64,000 bases of DNA from Clostridia bacterium. Lineage in GTDB: Bacteria > Bacillota > Clostridia > UMGS1840 > HGM11507. Of this stretch, positions 6,854-15,298 are shown piece after piece (the stretch's first letter is position 1; the number at the start of each line of letters is the position of its first letter). Under the pieces are notes generated by a model that made no database searches, had not been told where the DNA came from, and saw only the letters and a list, made by a program, of their open reading frames with translations. The position numbers and the translations under genes are program-made. The stretch is taken from positions 1 through 64,000 of the forward strand of contig JAFQLQ010000008.1 in assembly GCA_017414505.1 (NCBI GenBank), given 5' to 3'.

Positions 6854-8684
6854 AATTAAAAAAATAGCACTTCTGGGCAATCCCAACGTTGGAAAAAGCA
6901 CGATTTTCAATGCATTAACAGGAATGCATCAGCATACGGGAAACTGGACAGGAAAAACCGTAGAAACAGCAAAAGGGTATTTTTTCTGCAATAATAATAA
7001 TAAATACGAAATAACCGATTTACCGGGCACATATTCCCTATATTCTCATTCCAGAGACGAAGAGGTTGCAACAGATTATATTGTAAATCAGAAACCCGAT
7101 TTAACTGTAATTGTGGCAGATGCAACTAATCTGGAACGAAATTTTTATCTTGTTTTTCAGGCACTTGAGCTTACTAAAAACATTCTGCTTTGTATAACCC
7201 TTACCGACGAAGCCAAACGAAAAGGAATAGAAATAAATACACAAATAATTGCCGAAACTCTCGGTATTCCCGTAATTTCCGTATGCGGAAGAAAAAAGAA
7301 AACAATAATTGAACTTAAAAAAAGCATAGACAGCTTTTCATATTCTGTTACGGAAGAAAAAGGCGAACTCACCGCAAAAAAAGCGTGGCAGGCAGTTTTG
7401 GAATCAGAAAAGCTGTATGAAAAATGCGTAAAAATAACCAACGAAAACTATAATAAAAAAGACAGAAAAACAGACAGCATACTTACTTCTAAATTATTCG
7501 GATTTCCCGTTATGCTTGCTTTTACGGCATTAATTTTTTACATAACATTAAAGGGTGCAAATTACCCCTCAAAGCTGCTTTCTGATTTTTTCAATTCAGC
7601 AACCGATGAAATACGTTTCTTTTTTGAATATTTTAAACTGCCGGAAGCTATCGTAAATATGCTTGTTGACGGTGTTTACAAAACCCTCACTTGGGTTATA
7701 GCCGTAATGCTTCCTCCAATGGCTATATTTTTTCCTCTTTTCACTCTTATGGAGGATTTGGGCTATCTTCCGAGAATTGCATTCAACCTGGATAACTGCT
7801 TTAAAAAATGCGGTTCCTGCGGAAAGCAGGCGCTTACTATGTGTATGGGTTTGGGGTGCAATGCCGTTGGTGTTACCGGCACAAGAATAATAAGCTCCGA
7901 AAGAGAAAGGCTTATTGCCATTTTAACCAATACTTTTGTGCCCTGCAACGGTCGTTTTCCCACCCTGATTGCTTTAATTGCCATGTTTTTTACCGTTAAT
8001 ATGAAAGAACCGTTAAAAAGCATTGCATCTTCTCTGCTTCTGCTTGGTGTAATAGTTTTTGGAATTGTACTCACATTTTTAATTTCAGCCCTGCTTTCCA
8101 AAACCCTTCTTAAAGGAAAAAGCTCCTCTTTTATACTGGAATTACCGCCCTACCGCAGACCGCAGATTGGGAAAATCATAATCCGTTCTGTTCTGGACAG
8201 AACCTTGTTTGTATTAGGAAGAGCAGTTGCAGTTGCAGCCCCTGCCGGACTTATAATATGGTTGCTTGCCAACATCAGCATCGGAAACGCAAGTCTCCTT
8301 AAACATATAACAGATTTTATGAACCCTTTCGGCAAGCTGATAGGTATGGACGGAGTTATTTTAACGGCATTTATCCTGGGTTTTCCCGCAAACGAAATTG
8401 TAATTCCCGTTATGCTTATGGCATATCTTGCCACCGGCTCTATAACAGAATACAATTCTCTGTTTGAGCTTAAAAACATACTGACCGCCAATGGCTGGAC
8501 TACGCTCACCGCAGTTTGTACAATGATTTTTTCGCTGGCTCACTTCCCCTGCTCCACAACTTTGCTTACCGTAAAAAAAGAAACAAAAAGCATCTTCTGG
8601 AGTTTTATTTCTTTTGTTTTGCCAACCCTGACGGGAATAATCATCTGCTTTATAATTGCAACGGTGTGGCGAATATTCGTGTAA
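6846..8684 (+). CDS. feoB: Ferrous iron transporter FeoB
   Basis: Inner-membrane Fe(II) permease with an N-terminal G domain. G1 (GNPNVGKS, about residue 12) and G3 (DLPG) are canonical. The G4 position reads T118-L-T-D121, where N-x-x-D is expected, so the guanine-contacting Asn is replaced. The membrane core carries the gate-like motif GLGCNAVGVTG and PCNGRFPTLIAL, then a second half with GFPANEIVIPV. 612 residues is at the short end for the family. RBS AAAGGAGATG. It is translationally coupled to feoA. Confidence 0.95.
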   Translation: MIKIKKIALLGNPNVGKSTIFNALTGMHQHTGNWTGKTVETAKGYFFCNNNNKYEITDLPGTYSLYSHSRDEEVATDYIVNQKPDLTVIVADATNLERNFYLVFQALELTKNILLCITLTDEAKRKGIEINTQIIAETLGIPVISVCGRKKKTIIELKKSIDSFSYSVTEEKGELTAKKAWQAVLESEKLYEKCVKITNENYNKKDRKTDSILTSKLFGFPVMLAFTALIFYITLKGANYPSKLLSDFFNSATDEIRFFFEYFKLPEAIVNMLVDGVYKTLTWVIAVMLPPMAIFFPLFTLMEDLGYLPRIAFNLDNCFKKCGSCGKQALTMCMGLGCNAVGVTGTRIISSERERLIAILTNTFVPCNGRFPTLIALIAMFFTVNMKEPLKSIASSLLLLGVIVFGIVLTFLISALLSKTLLKGKSSSFILELPPYRRPQIGKIIIRSVLDRTLFVLGRAVAVAAPAGLIIWLLANISIGNASLLKHITDFMNPFGKLIGMDGVILTAFILGFPANEIVIPVMLMAYLATGSITEYNSLFELKNILTANGWTTLTAVCTMIFSLAHFPCSTTLLTVKKETKSIFWSFISFVLPTLTGIIICFIIATVWRIFV

Positions 8685-8688
8685 TGCA

Positions 8689-8735
8689 TTTGTATTGCAT
8701 ACACAGTGTATATTTTGTAATACAATAGTATTGCA
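8689..8735 (+). promoter_or_regulatory. Candidate operator: palindrome between two GTATTGCA copies
   Basis: GTATTGCA occurs at 8692-8699 and 8728-8735. Between them, ATACAC-A-GTGTAT (8699-8711) is a perfect palindrome and TTGTAATACAA (8716-8726) is a near-palindrome. The cluster sits immediately upstream of the small ribbon-helix-helix-like gene, a layout expected for an autoregulated small DNA-binding protein. Confidence 0.4.
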
Positions 8736-8746
8736 GAGGTGATACT

Positions 8747-8920
8747 ATGAAAAAATTCAAAATCCCGTCTATACCGCCAACAACAAACAAAAGCATACGC
8801 TTTCCCAACGATATAATAGAAAAGGTTGAAAATGCAATAAAAGGTAAAAGCTGTACCTTTACTGCCTTTGTAGTTGAAGCTGTAAGAGTTGCTCTGGAAA
8901 ATATAGAAGATGAAAAATAA
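8747..8920 (+). CDS. Small ribbon-helix-helix-like protein (YlcI/YnfO-like)
   Basis: A 57-codon gene starting at ATG 8747 with GCAGAGGTG 7-8 nt upstream. After a basic, proline-containing N terminus it reads KSIRFPNDIIEKVENAI (about residue 15-31), a beta strand plus helix typical of ribbon-helix-helix DNA-binding folds, then FTAFVVEAVRVAL as the second helix. It resembles YlcI/YnfO-family entries often seen in Clostridia. It overlaps the next gene by 11 bp, so the two are coupled. It could be an antitoxin-type regulator; no toxin family was recognised in its partner. Confidence 0.7.
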   Translation: MKKFKIPSIPPTTNKSIRFPNDIIEKVENAIKGKSCTFTAFVVEAVRVALENIEDEK

Positions 8921-9323
8921 TATCAAAGTAATGCTCAAAACAGATTTACGGCGCTATGCAAATGGTTTAGTTGCCGGCAGTATTGGCTACACAGTTGGCC
9001 GTACAGGAGAATTCAGCAGTGTGGACGATAAATTTATAATGGTGGATTTTCCGGGAATTGCAAAACTTGATATTCTGTGGAGCTCGCTTGAAATTCTGGA
9101 CGAAGACATTCTTTTGAAAATGGCACGCAAAGAAGATTTTATAATGGCAAACATTTATAAAGTTCAGAAAGCCGATTTATTTACGGGGCCTCTTGGCGGA
9201 TTCCGTTATCTGCTTCTTGTAATTGACAATACCGTATATCGTATAAAAAACAGAGAACGGGCATTTAGAATTTACAACAAATTAAAAAATACAGATGTGA
9301 ATATTGTTCAACATTATAACTAA
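8910..9323 (+). CDS. Hypothetical protein coupled to the ribbon-helix-helix gene
   Basis: 137 residues, soluble, no signal peptide or membrane segment. I do not recognise a family. The N-terminal third (VMLKTDLRRYANGLVAG...GYTVG) suggests a small beta barrel. The rest alternates strands and a long helix with a basic Arg/Tyr-rich tail (RIKNRERAFRIYNKL). The start overlaps the upstream gene by 11 bp and the stop is followed at once by an intrinsic terminator, so the two genes form a unit. A toxin, a DNA-binding cofactor or an iron-linked accessory protein are all possible. Confidence 0.6.
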   Translation: MKNNIKVMLKTDLRRYANGLVAGSIGYTVGRTGEFSSVDDKFIMVDFPGIAKLDILWSSLEILDEDILLKMARKEDFIMANIYKVQKADLFTGPLGGFRYLLLVIDNTVYRIKNRERAFRIYNKLKNTDVNIVQHYN

Positions 9324-9360
9324 CCGGATTTACAGTTTTTAACTGTATTCCGGTTTTTTT
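9322..9360 (+). terminator. Intrinsic terminator of the feo/ribbon-helix-helix unit
   Basis: AACCGGATTTACAGTT pairs with AACTGTATTCCGGTT through a 3-nt loop and one mismatched region, ending in T7. It begins within the stop codon of the preceding gene. Confidence 0.85.
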
Positions 9361-9462
9361 GAATTTATGAAAAATTGAATAAAATATTCCTTTCGTTGCC
9401 CCGTTTAACAGTAAAAGTTAAAAATTGCGGAAAAATTGAATATAAAAGTTTAATTTTGTATA

Positions 9463-9491
9463 TTGCAAATAATTGGATATTATGGTAGAAT
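9463..9491 (+). promoter_or_regulatory. Sigma-A type promoter of the GH88 gene
   Basis: TTGCAA (9463-9468), 17-nt spacer, TAGAAT (9486-9491), about 40 nt before the ATG, which follows an AAAGGAG site. Confidence 0.6.
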
Positions 9492-9530
9492 AAAATTAAT
9501 CCAATATTAAATTTAAAGGAGAATTTTAAA

Positions 9531-10658
9531 ATGGAAAAAATTATTGCCCAAAACAAACAATGGATTGACGAAACTTGGGAAAAACTTGATGCAAAATTAA
9601 AGGTTGTAAGTGAACGCTCAAAAAACAAGCTTCCTTACACTACTATAAACGGTGTGCACGATGATAAAACCACAAGTGATGTTGCATGGTGGACAAACGG
9701 CTTCTGGGGTGCTATGATGATGCTTATGTATTCCGGCACAAAGGATGAGCATTACCTTGAAGTTGCAAGAAGTGCTCAATCTCTTTTAGATGGTGCTTTC
9801 AAAGACTTTACAGAACTTCATCACGATGTTGGATTTATGTGGTACATTTCAAGCGGTGCCGATTACAAATTAACCGGTGATCAGGGTGCGAAAAACAGAG
9901 CGTTATTTGCTGCTTCCACTCTTGCAGGCCGTTTTAATCCCAAAGGCGGATATATAAAATCATGGAATAACGATGAAGGATGGGTTATTATCGACTGTAT
10001 GATGAATATTCCCCTTCTTTACTGGGCTTCCAAAGAAATTGGTGATGACAGATATAAAAATGTTGCTATGGCTCACGCTGATAAAACAATGGAAACTCAC
10101 ATAAGACCGGACGGTTCCGTTAACCACATTGTTAACATTGATCCCGATACAGGCGATGTAATCGAAACATTCGGCGGTCAGGGTTACGAAATCGGCTCTT
10201 CCTGGACAAGAGGTCAGGCTTGGGCAATTTACGGTTATGTTCAGAGCTATATTCACACCGGCAAGCAGGAATATCTTGATGTTGCTAAAAAGGTTGCTCA
10301 CTACTTCATCGCAAACCTTTACGACAGCTTTGTTCCTCCCATTGATTTCAGAGAACCCGAAGAACCCAAAACTTATGATACAACAGCAGGTGCAATTACC
10401 GCTTGCGGACTTATTGAAATTGCTAAATGTGTACCTGAATTTGAAAAGAAAATGTACATAAAAGCAGCAATAAATATTCTAAAAGAAACAGAAGAAAAAT
10501 TCTGCAACTGGTCACTTGACGAAGACTCAATAGTTCAATATGGTTCCGAAGCATATCATGCTAAGCCTACCGGAATCAATATTCCGATTATCTACGGTGA
10601 TTACTACTTCATTGATGCAATCCACAAACTAAAAGGTTTTGAATCTTTTAATATATAA
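9531..10658 (+). CDS. Glycoside hydrolase family 88 unsaturated glucuronyl hydrolase
   Basis: Predicted to hydrate and release the unsaturated uronic acid left on oligosaccharides by polysaccharide lyases (glycosaminoglycan, ulvan or gellan type). 375 residues, an (alpha/alpha)6 barrel. The N-terminal WWTNGFWGAMMMLMY segment (about residue 50) and HHDVGFMWYISSGADYKLTG (about 103, catalytic-type Asp) are family hallmarks, with WVIIDCMMNIPLLYWA (second Asp region, about 155). No signal peptide, so it acts on imported oligosaccharides. It has its own promoter and terminator and no lyase or transporter neighbour in the window. Confidence 0.92.
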   Translation: MEKIIAQNKQWIDETWEKLDAKLKVVSERSKNKLPYTTINGVHDDKTTSDVAWWTNGFWGAMMMLMYSGTKDEHYLEVARSAQSLLDGAFKDFTELHHDVGFMWYISSGADYKLTGDQGAKNRALFAASTLAGRFNPKGGYIKSWNNDEGWVIIDCMMNIPLLYWASKEIGDDRYKNVAMAHADKTMETHIRPDGSVNHIVNIDPDTGDVIETFGGQGYEIGSSWTRGQAWAIYGYVQSYIHTGKQEYLDVAKKVAHYFIANLYDSFVPPIDFREPEEPKTYDTTAGAITACGLIEIAKCVPEFEKKMYIKAAINILKETEEKFCNWSLDEDSIVQYGSEAYHAKPTGINIPIIYGDYYFIDAIHKLKGFESFNI

Positions 10659-10666
10659 AATATTTT

Positions 10667-10695
10667 AAAAAGGTGGCAAAGAAGCCACCTTTTTT
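10667..10695 (+). terminator. Intrinsic terminator of the GH88 gene
   Basis: AAAAAGGTGGC / GCCACCTTTTTT with a 6-nt loop, starting 8 nt after the stop codon. Confidence 0.9.
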
Positions 10696-10700
10696 CATAC

Positions 10701-10732
10701 AAAAAGGCAACCAATTAATTTGGCTGCCTTTT
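10701..10732 (-). terminator. Intrinsic terminator of the isomerase/oxidoreductase unit
   Basis: Read on the minus strand, AAAAGGCAGCCAA pairs with TTGGTTGCCTTTTT around a TTAA loop. It lies 4 nt after the stop of the sugar isomerase-like gene and back to back with the GH88 terminator. Confidence 0.85.
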
Positions 10733-10736
10733 ATAA

Positions 10737-11561
10737 TTATAATCCTAATGTTTTTAAGTATTCACGGCTCATCTTTACTGCTTCAAGAGGATCTCTGTCA
10801 GGAGACTGATCCTGTTCAACAATAACAATTTCAGCACCTGCTTCTTCTGCAACAGCAAGAATTGCGGGCCAATCCTGAATACCGTAACCAACCGGCATAA
10901 ACTTAAATCCGTTGTCTTCCTTACTGTCTTTTTTCTCAACACCGTCAGCGTCTATCAAGCCATAAACGGGGCCGCCGCCAAGCTTCTCGCAAACGAAGTC
11001 TTTAAGATGAACAACTTCAATTTTGCCGATGTATTTTTTTAGATACTCAGCAGGGTTGTTTCCTGCATAGTGAACCCAGCATGTATCAAACTGAGGCTGT
11101 AACAATTCGTTGGGAATTGTAGAATACATTTTATCCAAAATGAATTCTCCGTCAATTTTATTAAATTCAAAATCATGGTTATGATAAAGAAGCTGAATAC
11201 CGTTTTCTTTCATCTGCTGACCAAGCTTTGTGAATTTATCCATAGTTTCATCCCAGTTGTTTATAAATTCATCAACTGTGTACCACGGAATAGCGCAATA
11301 TTTTGTGCCAAGAGTTTTAATGTAGTCAATAGCTTCCTGACCTTTTTCAAAGAAAAGAGAAGGAGCCTGATGAACAGAAACACATTCTAACCCATATTTA
11401 TCTAAAAGAGCTTTAACTTCTTCTGCTGTTTTGCCGAAATAACCTGCAAATTCAACATAGTCATAGCCCATTTCTTTAACGGCTTTAAGAGCAGCATCCA
11501 TATCCTTTTCCATTGCATCACGAATGGAATAAAGCTGCAAACCTACTTTAAATTTTTTCAT
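10737..11561 (-). CDS. Sugar phosphate isomerase/epimerase (xylose isomerase-like TIM barrel)
   Basis: 274 residues of the AP-endonuclease-2/IolE-type TIM barrel. The LQLYSIRDAMEKDMDAAL start, DYVEFAGYFG, the HNHDFEF metal-ligand segment (about residue 133), DTCWVHYAGNNP and VHLKDF are typical of cytosolic keto-sugar isomerases. The exact substrate cannot be told. It follows a Gfo/Idh/MocA oxidoreductase by 15 bp, and the two families often work together in inositol or modified-sugar catabolism. Confidence 0.9.
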   Translation of the reverse strand: MKKFKVGLQLYSIRDAMEKDMDAALKAVKEMGYDYVEFAGYFGKTAEEVKALLDKYGLECVSVHQAPSLFFEKGQEAIDYIKTLGTKYCAIPWYTVDEFINNWDETMDKFTKLGQQMKENGIQLLYHNHDFEFNKIDGEFILDKMYSTIPNELLQPQFDTCWVHYAGNNPAEYLKKYIGKIEVVHLKDFVCEKLGGGPVYGLIDADGVEKKDSKEDNGFKFMPVGYGIQDWPAILAVAEEAGAEIVIVEQDQSPDRDPLEAVKMSREYLKTLGL

Positions 11562-11576
11562 AATATATACCTCTTA

Positions 11577-12737
11577 TTATACTTCCGGAATTTCAATTTT
11601 AAGTTCTTTACCTGCTTTAGCAGATTTTACGATACCGTCGATAATAGCCTGATTGTAGATAATCTGGCTTGTAGGAACAGGAGCTTTTCCGCCTTCTTTA
11701 ACAGCATCTAAGAAAGAACGAACCTTCTTGTAGAAGTTACCCTTGCTCTTATCTTCAATCATCGGGAACTCAGTTTCAACCATAGAACCTGCAACTGTGC
11801 TGTAAACCTTCATAGGTCCGCCGATAGAACCGTTCCAGCATTCTGTGGAAGGAATTCTTAAAGAACCTTTTGAACCCATGATAATTGTATCACCTGGAGT
11901 ATCAAGGTGCATAGCCCATGCAATTCTGAAGTCTAAGATGATTCCGCCTTCTAAACGGATGAAACCTGCAGCAAAATCTTCAACACCGAAGATATCAGCA
12001 TATTCAGCAGGCTTGCCTTCAGCTTTAAAGTATTCGGGATCCTTACCAAAGAAATTGGAGGTATAACCGGTTACTGTTAAAGGCTTCGGATAACCGATAG
12101 CATTAAGAACCATATCAAGAGAATAACATCCGATATCACCCATAGCACCGATTACGCCGGTATCTTCCTGAATAAAGGTTGTACCGAAAGGTGTAGGAAT
12201 ACCACGACGACGTCCGCCACCGGTCTGAATGTAATAAATATCACCAAGAACGCCGCTTTCAACGATCTGTTTTAACTTAACCATATTGGGATCAAGTCTG
12301 GGCTGGAAACCGATAGAAATAATTTTACCGCTTTCTTTTTCAGCCTTCATAATTTCAATACCTTCTTCAAGAGTTACGCACATGGGTTTTTCAAGAAGAA
12401 CGTTAACACCTTTTTTAAGAGCATAAATTGCACACTCAGCGTGAGTAGCGTTATATGTACAAATGCTTACTGCATCCAATTCTTCATTATCAAGCATAGA
12501 TTTATGGTCAGGATAGCATCTTGCACCTTCAACACCAAACTGTTTAAAGAAAGCTTCAGCTTTACCTTCAACAAGGTCTGCGCCTGCAACAATTTCAACA
12601 TCAGGCATTTCTAAATACTGCATAATGTGAGCTTCTGCAATCCAGCCTGTACCAATAATACCAACTTTAAGTTTTTTGCTAACGTCAATGTTTTTTTCAG
12701 CTGCATCAACGTTAAAATCTAACATGTCTTTTGCCAT
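11577..12737 (-). CDS. Gfo/Idh/MocA family NAD(P)-dependent oxidoreductase
   Basis: 386 residues. The Rossmann fold begins after a 20-residue extension with VGIIGTGWIAEAH (GxGxxA dinucleotide motif). EKPMCVTLEEG carries the conserved EKP lysine, and the GDIGCYSLDMVLNAIG segment holds the usual catalytic-site Asp and aromatic residues. The substrate is probably a sugar or cyclitol. The ATG at 12737 has AAAGGGAG 8 nt upstream and is preferred to the GTG at 12746. It is first in an operon with the isomerase-like gene and has a strong promoter. Confidence 0.9.
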   Translation of the reverse strand: MAKDMLDFNVDAAEKNIDVSKKLKVGIIGTGWIAEAHIMQYLEMPDVEIVAGADLVEGKAEAFFKQFGVEGARCYPDHKSMLDNEELDAVSICTYNATHAECAIYALKKGVNVLLEKPMCVTLEEGIEIMKAEKESGKIISIGFQPRLDPNMVKLKQIVESGVLGDIYYIQTGGGRRRGIPTPFGTTFIQEDTGVIGAMGDIGCYSLDMVLNAIGYPKPLTVTGYTSNFFGKDPEYFKAEGKPAEYADIFGVEDFAAGFIRLEGGIILDFRIAWAMHLDTPGDTIIMGSKGSLRIPSTECWNGSIGGPMKVYSTVAGSMVETEFPMIEDKSKGNFYKKVRSFLDAVKEGGKAPVPTSQIIYNQAIIDGIVKSAKAGKELKIEIPEV

Positions 12738-12771
12738 TTCTGACACTCCCTTTCAAAATCATTCTACGAAA

Positions 12772-12800
12772 ATTATAACATTATATTCCATCAAAGTCAA
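12772..12800 (-). promoter_or_regulatory. Sigma-A type promoter of the oxidoreductase/isomerase operon
   Basis: Minus strand: TTGACT (12795-12800), 17-nt spacer, TATAAT (12772-12777). It is back to back with the queH promoter 32 bp away. Confidence 0.75.
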
Positions 12801-12831
12801 CAACTTTTCAGCACTTTATTTAAATAAAACA

Positions 12832-12860
12832 TTGACTTTATTAAAATAAAACGTTATAAT
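12832..12860 (+). promoter_or_regulatory. Sigma-A type promoter of queH
   Basis: TTGACT (12832-12837), 17-nt spacer, TATAAT (12855-12860), about 40 nt before the TTG start. Confidence 0.75.
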
Positions 12861-12900
12861 TTACAAACACACTGTTTTTTCTTAAAAAGGAGGCTTTGAC

Positions 12901-13533
12901 TTGAAAGAAAATTATCAGATTATTCTTAACAAAACCATAGAAAACATCACACAAAACAACCTTTGTCCGTCACTTTTAATTCATAGCTGCTGTGCACCTT
13001 GTTCAAGCTATGTACTGGAATATTTAAGCGAATTTTTCAGTATCACAATTCTTTATTATAACCCGAATATTTCACCCGAAGAGGAATTTTCAAAAAGAAA
13101 AGATGAACAGATTAAGCTTATAGAAAAAATGAATTTCAAAAACCCCGTAAAATTTATTGACGGAGGATATAATATAAATGATTTTGCCGAAATTTCCAAA
13201 TTAAGAGTTAACCGGAAAGAGGGCGAAGATGCCTGCTTTATGTGTTACCGTATGCGGCTTTCTAAAACTGCCCGAATTGCCAAAGAAAAGGGATTTGAAT
13301 ATTTTACAACCACCCTTTCCATAAGCCCCCATAAAAATGCGCAGATTTTAAATGAAATCGGCAAGGAACTTTCGGAAAACTACGGTGTAAATTATCTTTT
13401 TTCCGACTTCAAGAAAAAAGGCGGATACAAACGCTCCTGCGAACTATCCGAAATTTACGGTCTTTACCGTCAGGACTATTGCGGATGCGTTTTTTCAAAG
13501 AAAGAGGCTGAGGAAAGGAACAAAAATCATTAG
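12901..13533 (+). CDS. queH: Epoxyqueuosine reductase QueH
   Basis: Cobalamin-independent enzyme for the last step of queuosine tRNA modification (epoxyqueuosine to queuosine). 210 residues. Adjacent cysteines in HSCCAPCSS (about residue 29-33), the CFMCYRMRL segment and the YCGCVFS motif near the C terminus supply the Fe-S and metal ligands of the family. The start is TTG with AAAAAGGAGG upstream and no better ATG nearby. A strong promoter lies upstream, and an XRE gene follows 13 bp downstream. Confidence 0.93.
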   Translation: MKENYQIILNKTIENITQNNLCPSLLIHSCCAPCSSYVLEYLSEFFSITILYYNPNISPEEEFSKRKDEQIKLIEKMNFKNPVKFIDGGYNINDFAEISKLRVNRKEGEDACFMCYRMRLSKTARIAKEKGFEYFTTTLSISPHKNAQILNEIGKELSENYGVNYLFSDFKKKGGYKRSCELSEIYGLYRQDYCGCVFSKKEAEERNKNH

Positions 13534-13546
13534 AGAGGTGATTTAA

Positions 13547-13789
13547 TTGAATATAGGAGAAGCAGTACGGCTAAGAATTATTGAACTATGCAAATTAAAT
13601 GACATTACAATTAATAAATTAGCAACTATAAGCGGAGTAACACAGTCTACTCTTAATAATATAACAAGCGGGCGCAATAAAAGTACTACAATATCAACAA
13701 TAAAAAAGCTTTGTGACGGTTTGGAAATATCAATTGAAGAATTCTTTTGTTCCGAATTATTCAGAAATCTTGAACAGGAAATAAAATAA
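13547..13789 (+). CDS. XRE-family helix-turn-helix protein
   Basis: 80-residue protein, nearly all one lambda-repressor-like HTH: LATISGVTQSTLNNITSGRNK is the recognition region, followed by ISTIKKLCDGLEISIEEFF. TTG start with GAGAGGTGAT upstream. It is 13 bp behind queH, so it is possibly co-transcribed. Target unknown. Confidence 0.85.
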   Translation: MNIGEAVRLRIIELCKLNDITINKLATISGVTQSTLNNITSGRNKSTTISTIKKLCDGLEISIEEFFCSELFRNLEQEIK

Positions 13790-13808
13790 GTGCATATTTA
13801 ATTTAAAA

Positions 13809-13875
13809 TCCCTCGGCAAGCTCGGGATGACGCAACCCCCACCTATTCGTCATGCTGAGATTGTCGAAGCATCTT
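13809..13875. repeat. Intergenic repeat-like element
   Basis: Contains CTCGGGATGACG and, after a gap, CGTCATGCTGAGATTGTCGAAG, so the ATGACG/CGTCAT arms are inverted. The CGTCATGCTGAG...GTCGAAGCATCT style is typical of dispersed intergenic repeats; only the TGTCGAAG core recurs in this window (41816). No coding evidence. Confidence 0.35.
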
Positions 13876-13893
13876 ACTTAGGGAGATACTATT

Positions 13894-14106
13894 ATGAGAT
13901 TAAAGGATTTAAGAGAAGATGCAGATATAAAGCAAAAAGACCTTGCAGAATATTTGCATATAAAGCAAAACACATATTCACAATACGAAAACGGTCAAAG
14001 ACAGCTGCCTATAGATATTCTAATCTCCTTAGCAAAATATTATAATGTTTCTACTGATTATATTTTAGGATTGACAAACAAAAAGGAACCTTATGCTAAA
14101 AAATAA
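13894..14106 (+). CDS. XRE-family helix-turn-helix protein
   Basis: 70 residues forming one HTH domain: MRLKDLREDADIKQKDLAEYL, then IKQNTYSQYENGQRQLPID as the recognition helix and YYNVSTDYILGLTN as the C-terminal helix. It is the compact phage-repressor-like type common in Clostridia. GGGAG precedes the ATG. It stands alone between a repeat element and the convergent hydF. Target unknown. Confidence 0.88.
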   Translation: MRLKDLREDADIKQKDLAEYLHIKQNTYSQYENGQRQLPIDILISLAKYYNVSTDYILGLTNKKEPYAKK

Positions 14107-14116
14107 TGAGGGCAAG

Positions 14117-15298
14117 TTATAACCTGTCCTCAAATATTTCTATGCTTCTTTTTAATATTCCCTTTGCATACGCAATAAAAATTCCGTAGTTAACAATAGG
14201 TATTCCCGAATCCTTTGCACAGGCGATTCTGTATTTCATTTCCCTTTCGTTAAGCATACAGCCGCCACAGTGGATAACCAGCTTATAATCGCTAATATTA
14301 TCGGTAAATTCCGTACCGCTCGAAAAAGTTAAATCAAGATTTTTACCCGTAATTTTCTTAAGCATTGCAGGAATTTTAACGCTTCCTATATCTCCGCATT
14401 GTCTGTGGTGAGTACATCCCTCGGAAATTAAAATTTTATCTCCATCGTTTAAATTTTCCAAAGCTTTTACACCGTCGGTAAGAATTTTCAAATTTCCTTT
14501 ATGACGTGCAAAAAGAATTGAAAAGGATGTAAGGGCAATATTTTCGGGAACAATTTCAGAAACTTCTTTAAATGCCTGACTGTCGGTTATAACAAGTTTT
14601 GTATCTTCCGTTAAAGCTTCTTTTAATTCTTCAATCTGCACAACCGTTGTAATCGCACCCACATCAAGTAATTCTCTTAAGGTTTGCTGTTGCGGAAGAA
14701 TAATCCTCCCCTTTGGTGCGGCTTCGTCAATGGGCACAACCATTATAACTCTGTCGCCTTTATTAACAAGGTCGCTTACAATAGGAATTTCCTCTTTTGT
14801 ATGCGGAAGTGTTGCCGCAATTTTTTCTTTCAGCTTATCAATATTTTTTCCGCTTACGGCACTAACATAAATTTCGTTTTCTTGCGGTTTGTCGTTTTTG
14901 AAATTTTCACTTTTGTTATACACAATTATATACGGAATTTTTTTCTCGCTGATTTTTTCAATCAGCTTTTCTTCCACTTCGGAAAAACCAATATTAAAAT
15001 CCACAACCACAAGTGCAATATCCGTTTTATTAAGAACCTTATAAGCTTTTTTTACACGAAGTGCTCCGAGCTCGCCCTCGTCGTCAAGGCCGGGAGTGTC
15101 AATTATATTTACAGCCCCTAAAGGCAGAATTTCCATCGCCTTTGAAACGGGATCGGTGGTTGTACCTTTAAAATCCGAAACAATGGCTAAATCCTGACCT
15201 GTTATTGCATTTATAAGACTTGATTTTCCTGCATTTCTTTTACCGAAAATGCCGATATGAATTCTATCGGCATTCGGTGTATTATTCATACTACTCAT
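14117..15298 (-). CDS. hydF: [FeFe]-hydrogenase H-cluster maturation GTPase HydF
   Basis: Scaffold on which the diiron subcluster of [FeFe]-hydrogenase is built before transfer. 393 residues. The G domain has GKRNAGKSSLINA (P loop, about residue 18) and DTPGLDDEG; a dimerisation region follows. The C-terminal [4Fe-4S] site is present as the Cys of CTHHRQCGD and the HCGGC motif. The start codon overlaps the hydG stop by one base, so they are coupled. HydE and the hydrogenase itself are not in the window. Confidence 0.96.
   Translation of the reverse strand: MSSMNNTPNADRIHIGIFGKRNAGKSSLINAITGQDLAIVSDFKGTTTDPVSKAMEILPLGAVNIIDTPGLDDEGELGALRVKKAYKVLNKTDIALVVVDFNIGFSEVEEKLIEKISEKKIPYIIVYNKSENFKNDKPQENEIYVSAVSGKNIDKLKEKIAATLPHTKEEIPIVSDLVNKGDRVIMVVPIDEAAPKGRIILPQQQTLRELLDVGAITTVVQIEELKEALTEDTKLVITDSQAFKEVSEIVPENIALTSFSILFARHKGNLKILTDGVKALENLNDGDKILISEGCTHHRQCGDIGSVKIPAMLKKITGKNLDLTFSSGTEFTDNISDYKLVIHCGGCMLNEREMKYRIACAKDSGIPIVNYGIFIAYAKGILKRSIEIFEDRL

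Noticed and set aside
13547..14106. Phage remnant around the two small XRE genes
   Set aside because: No integrase, excisionase or structural genes accompany them, and the flanks are ordinary chromosome genes.
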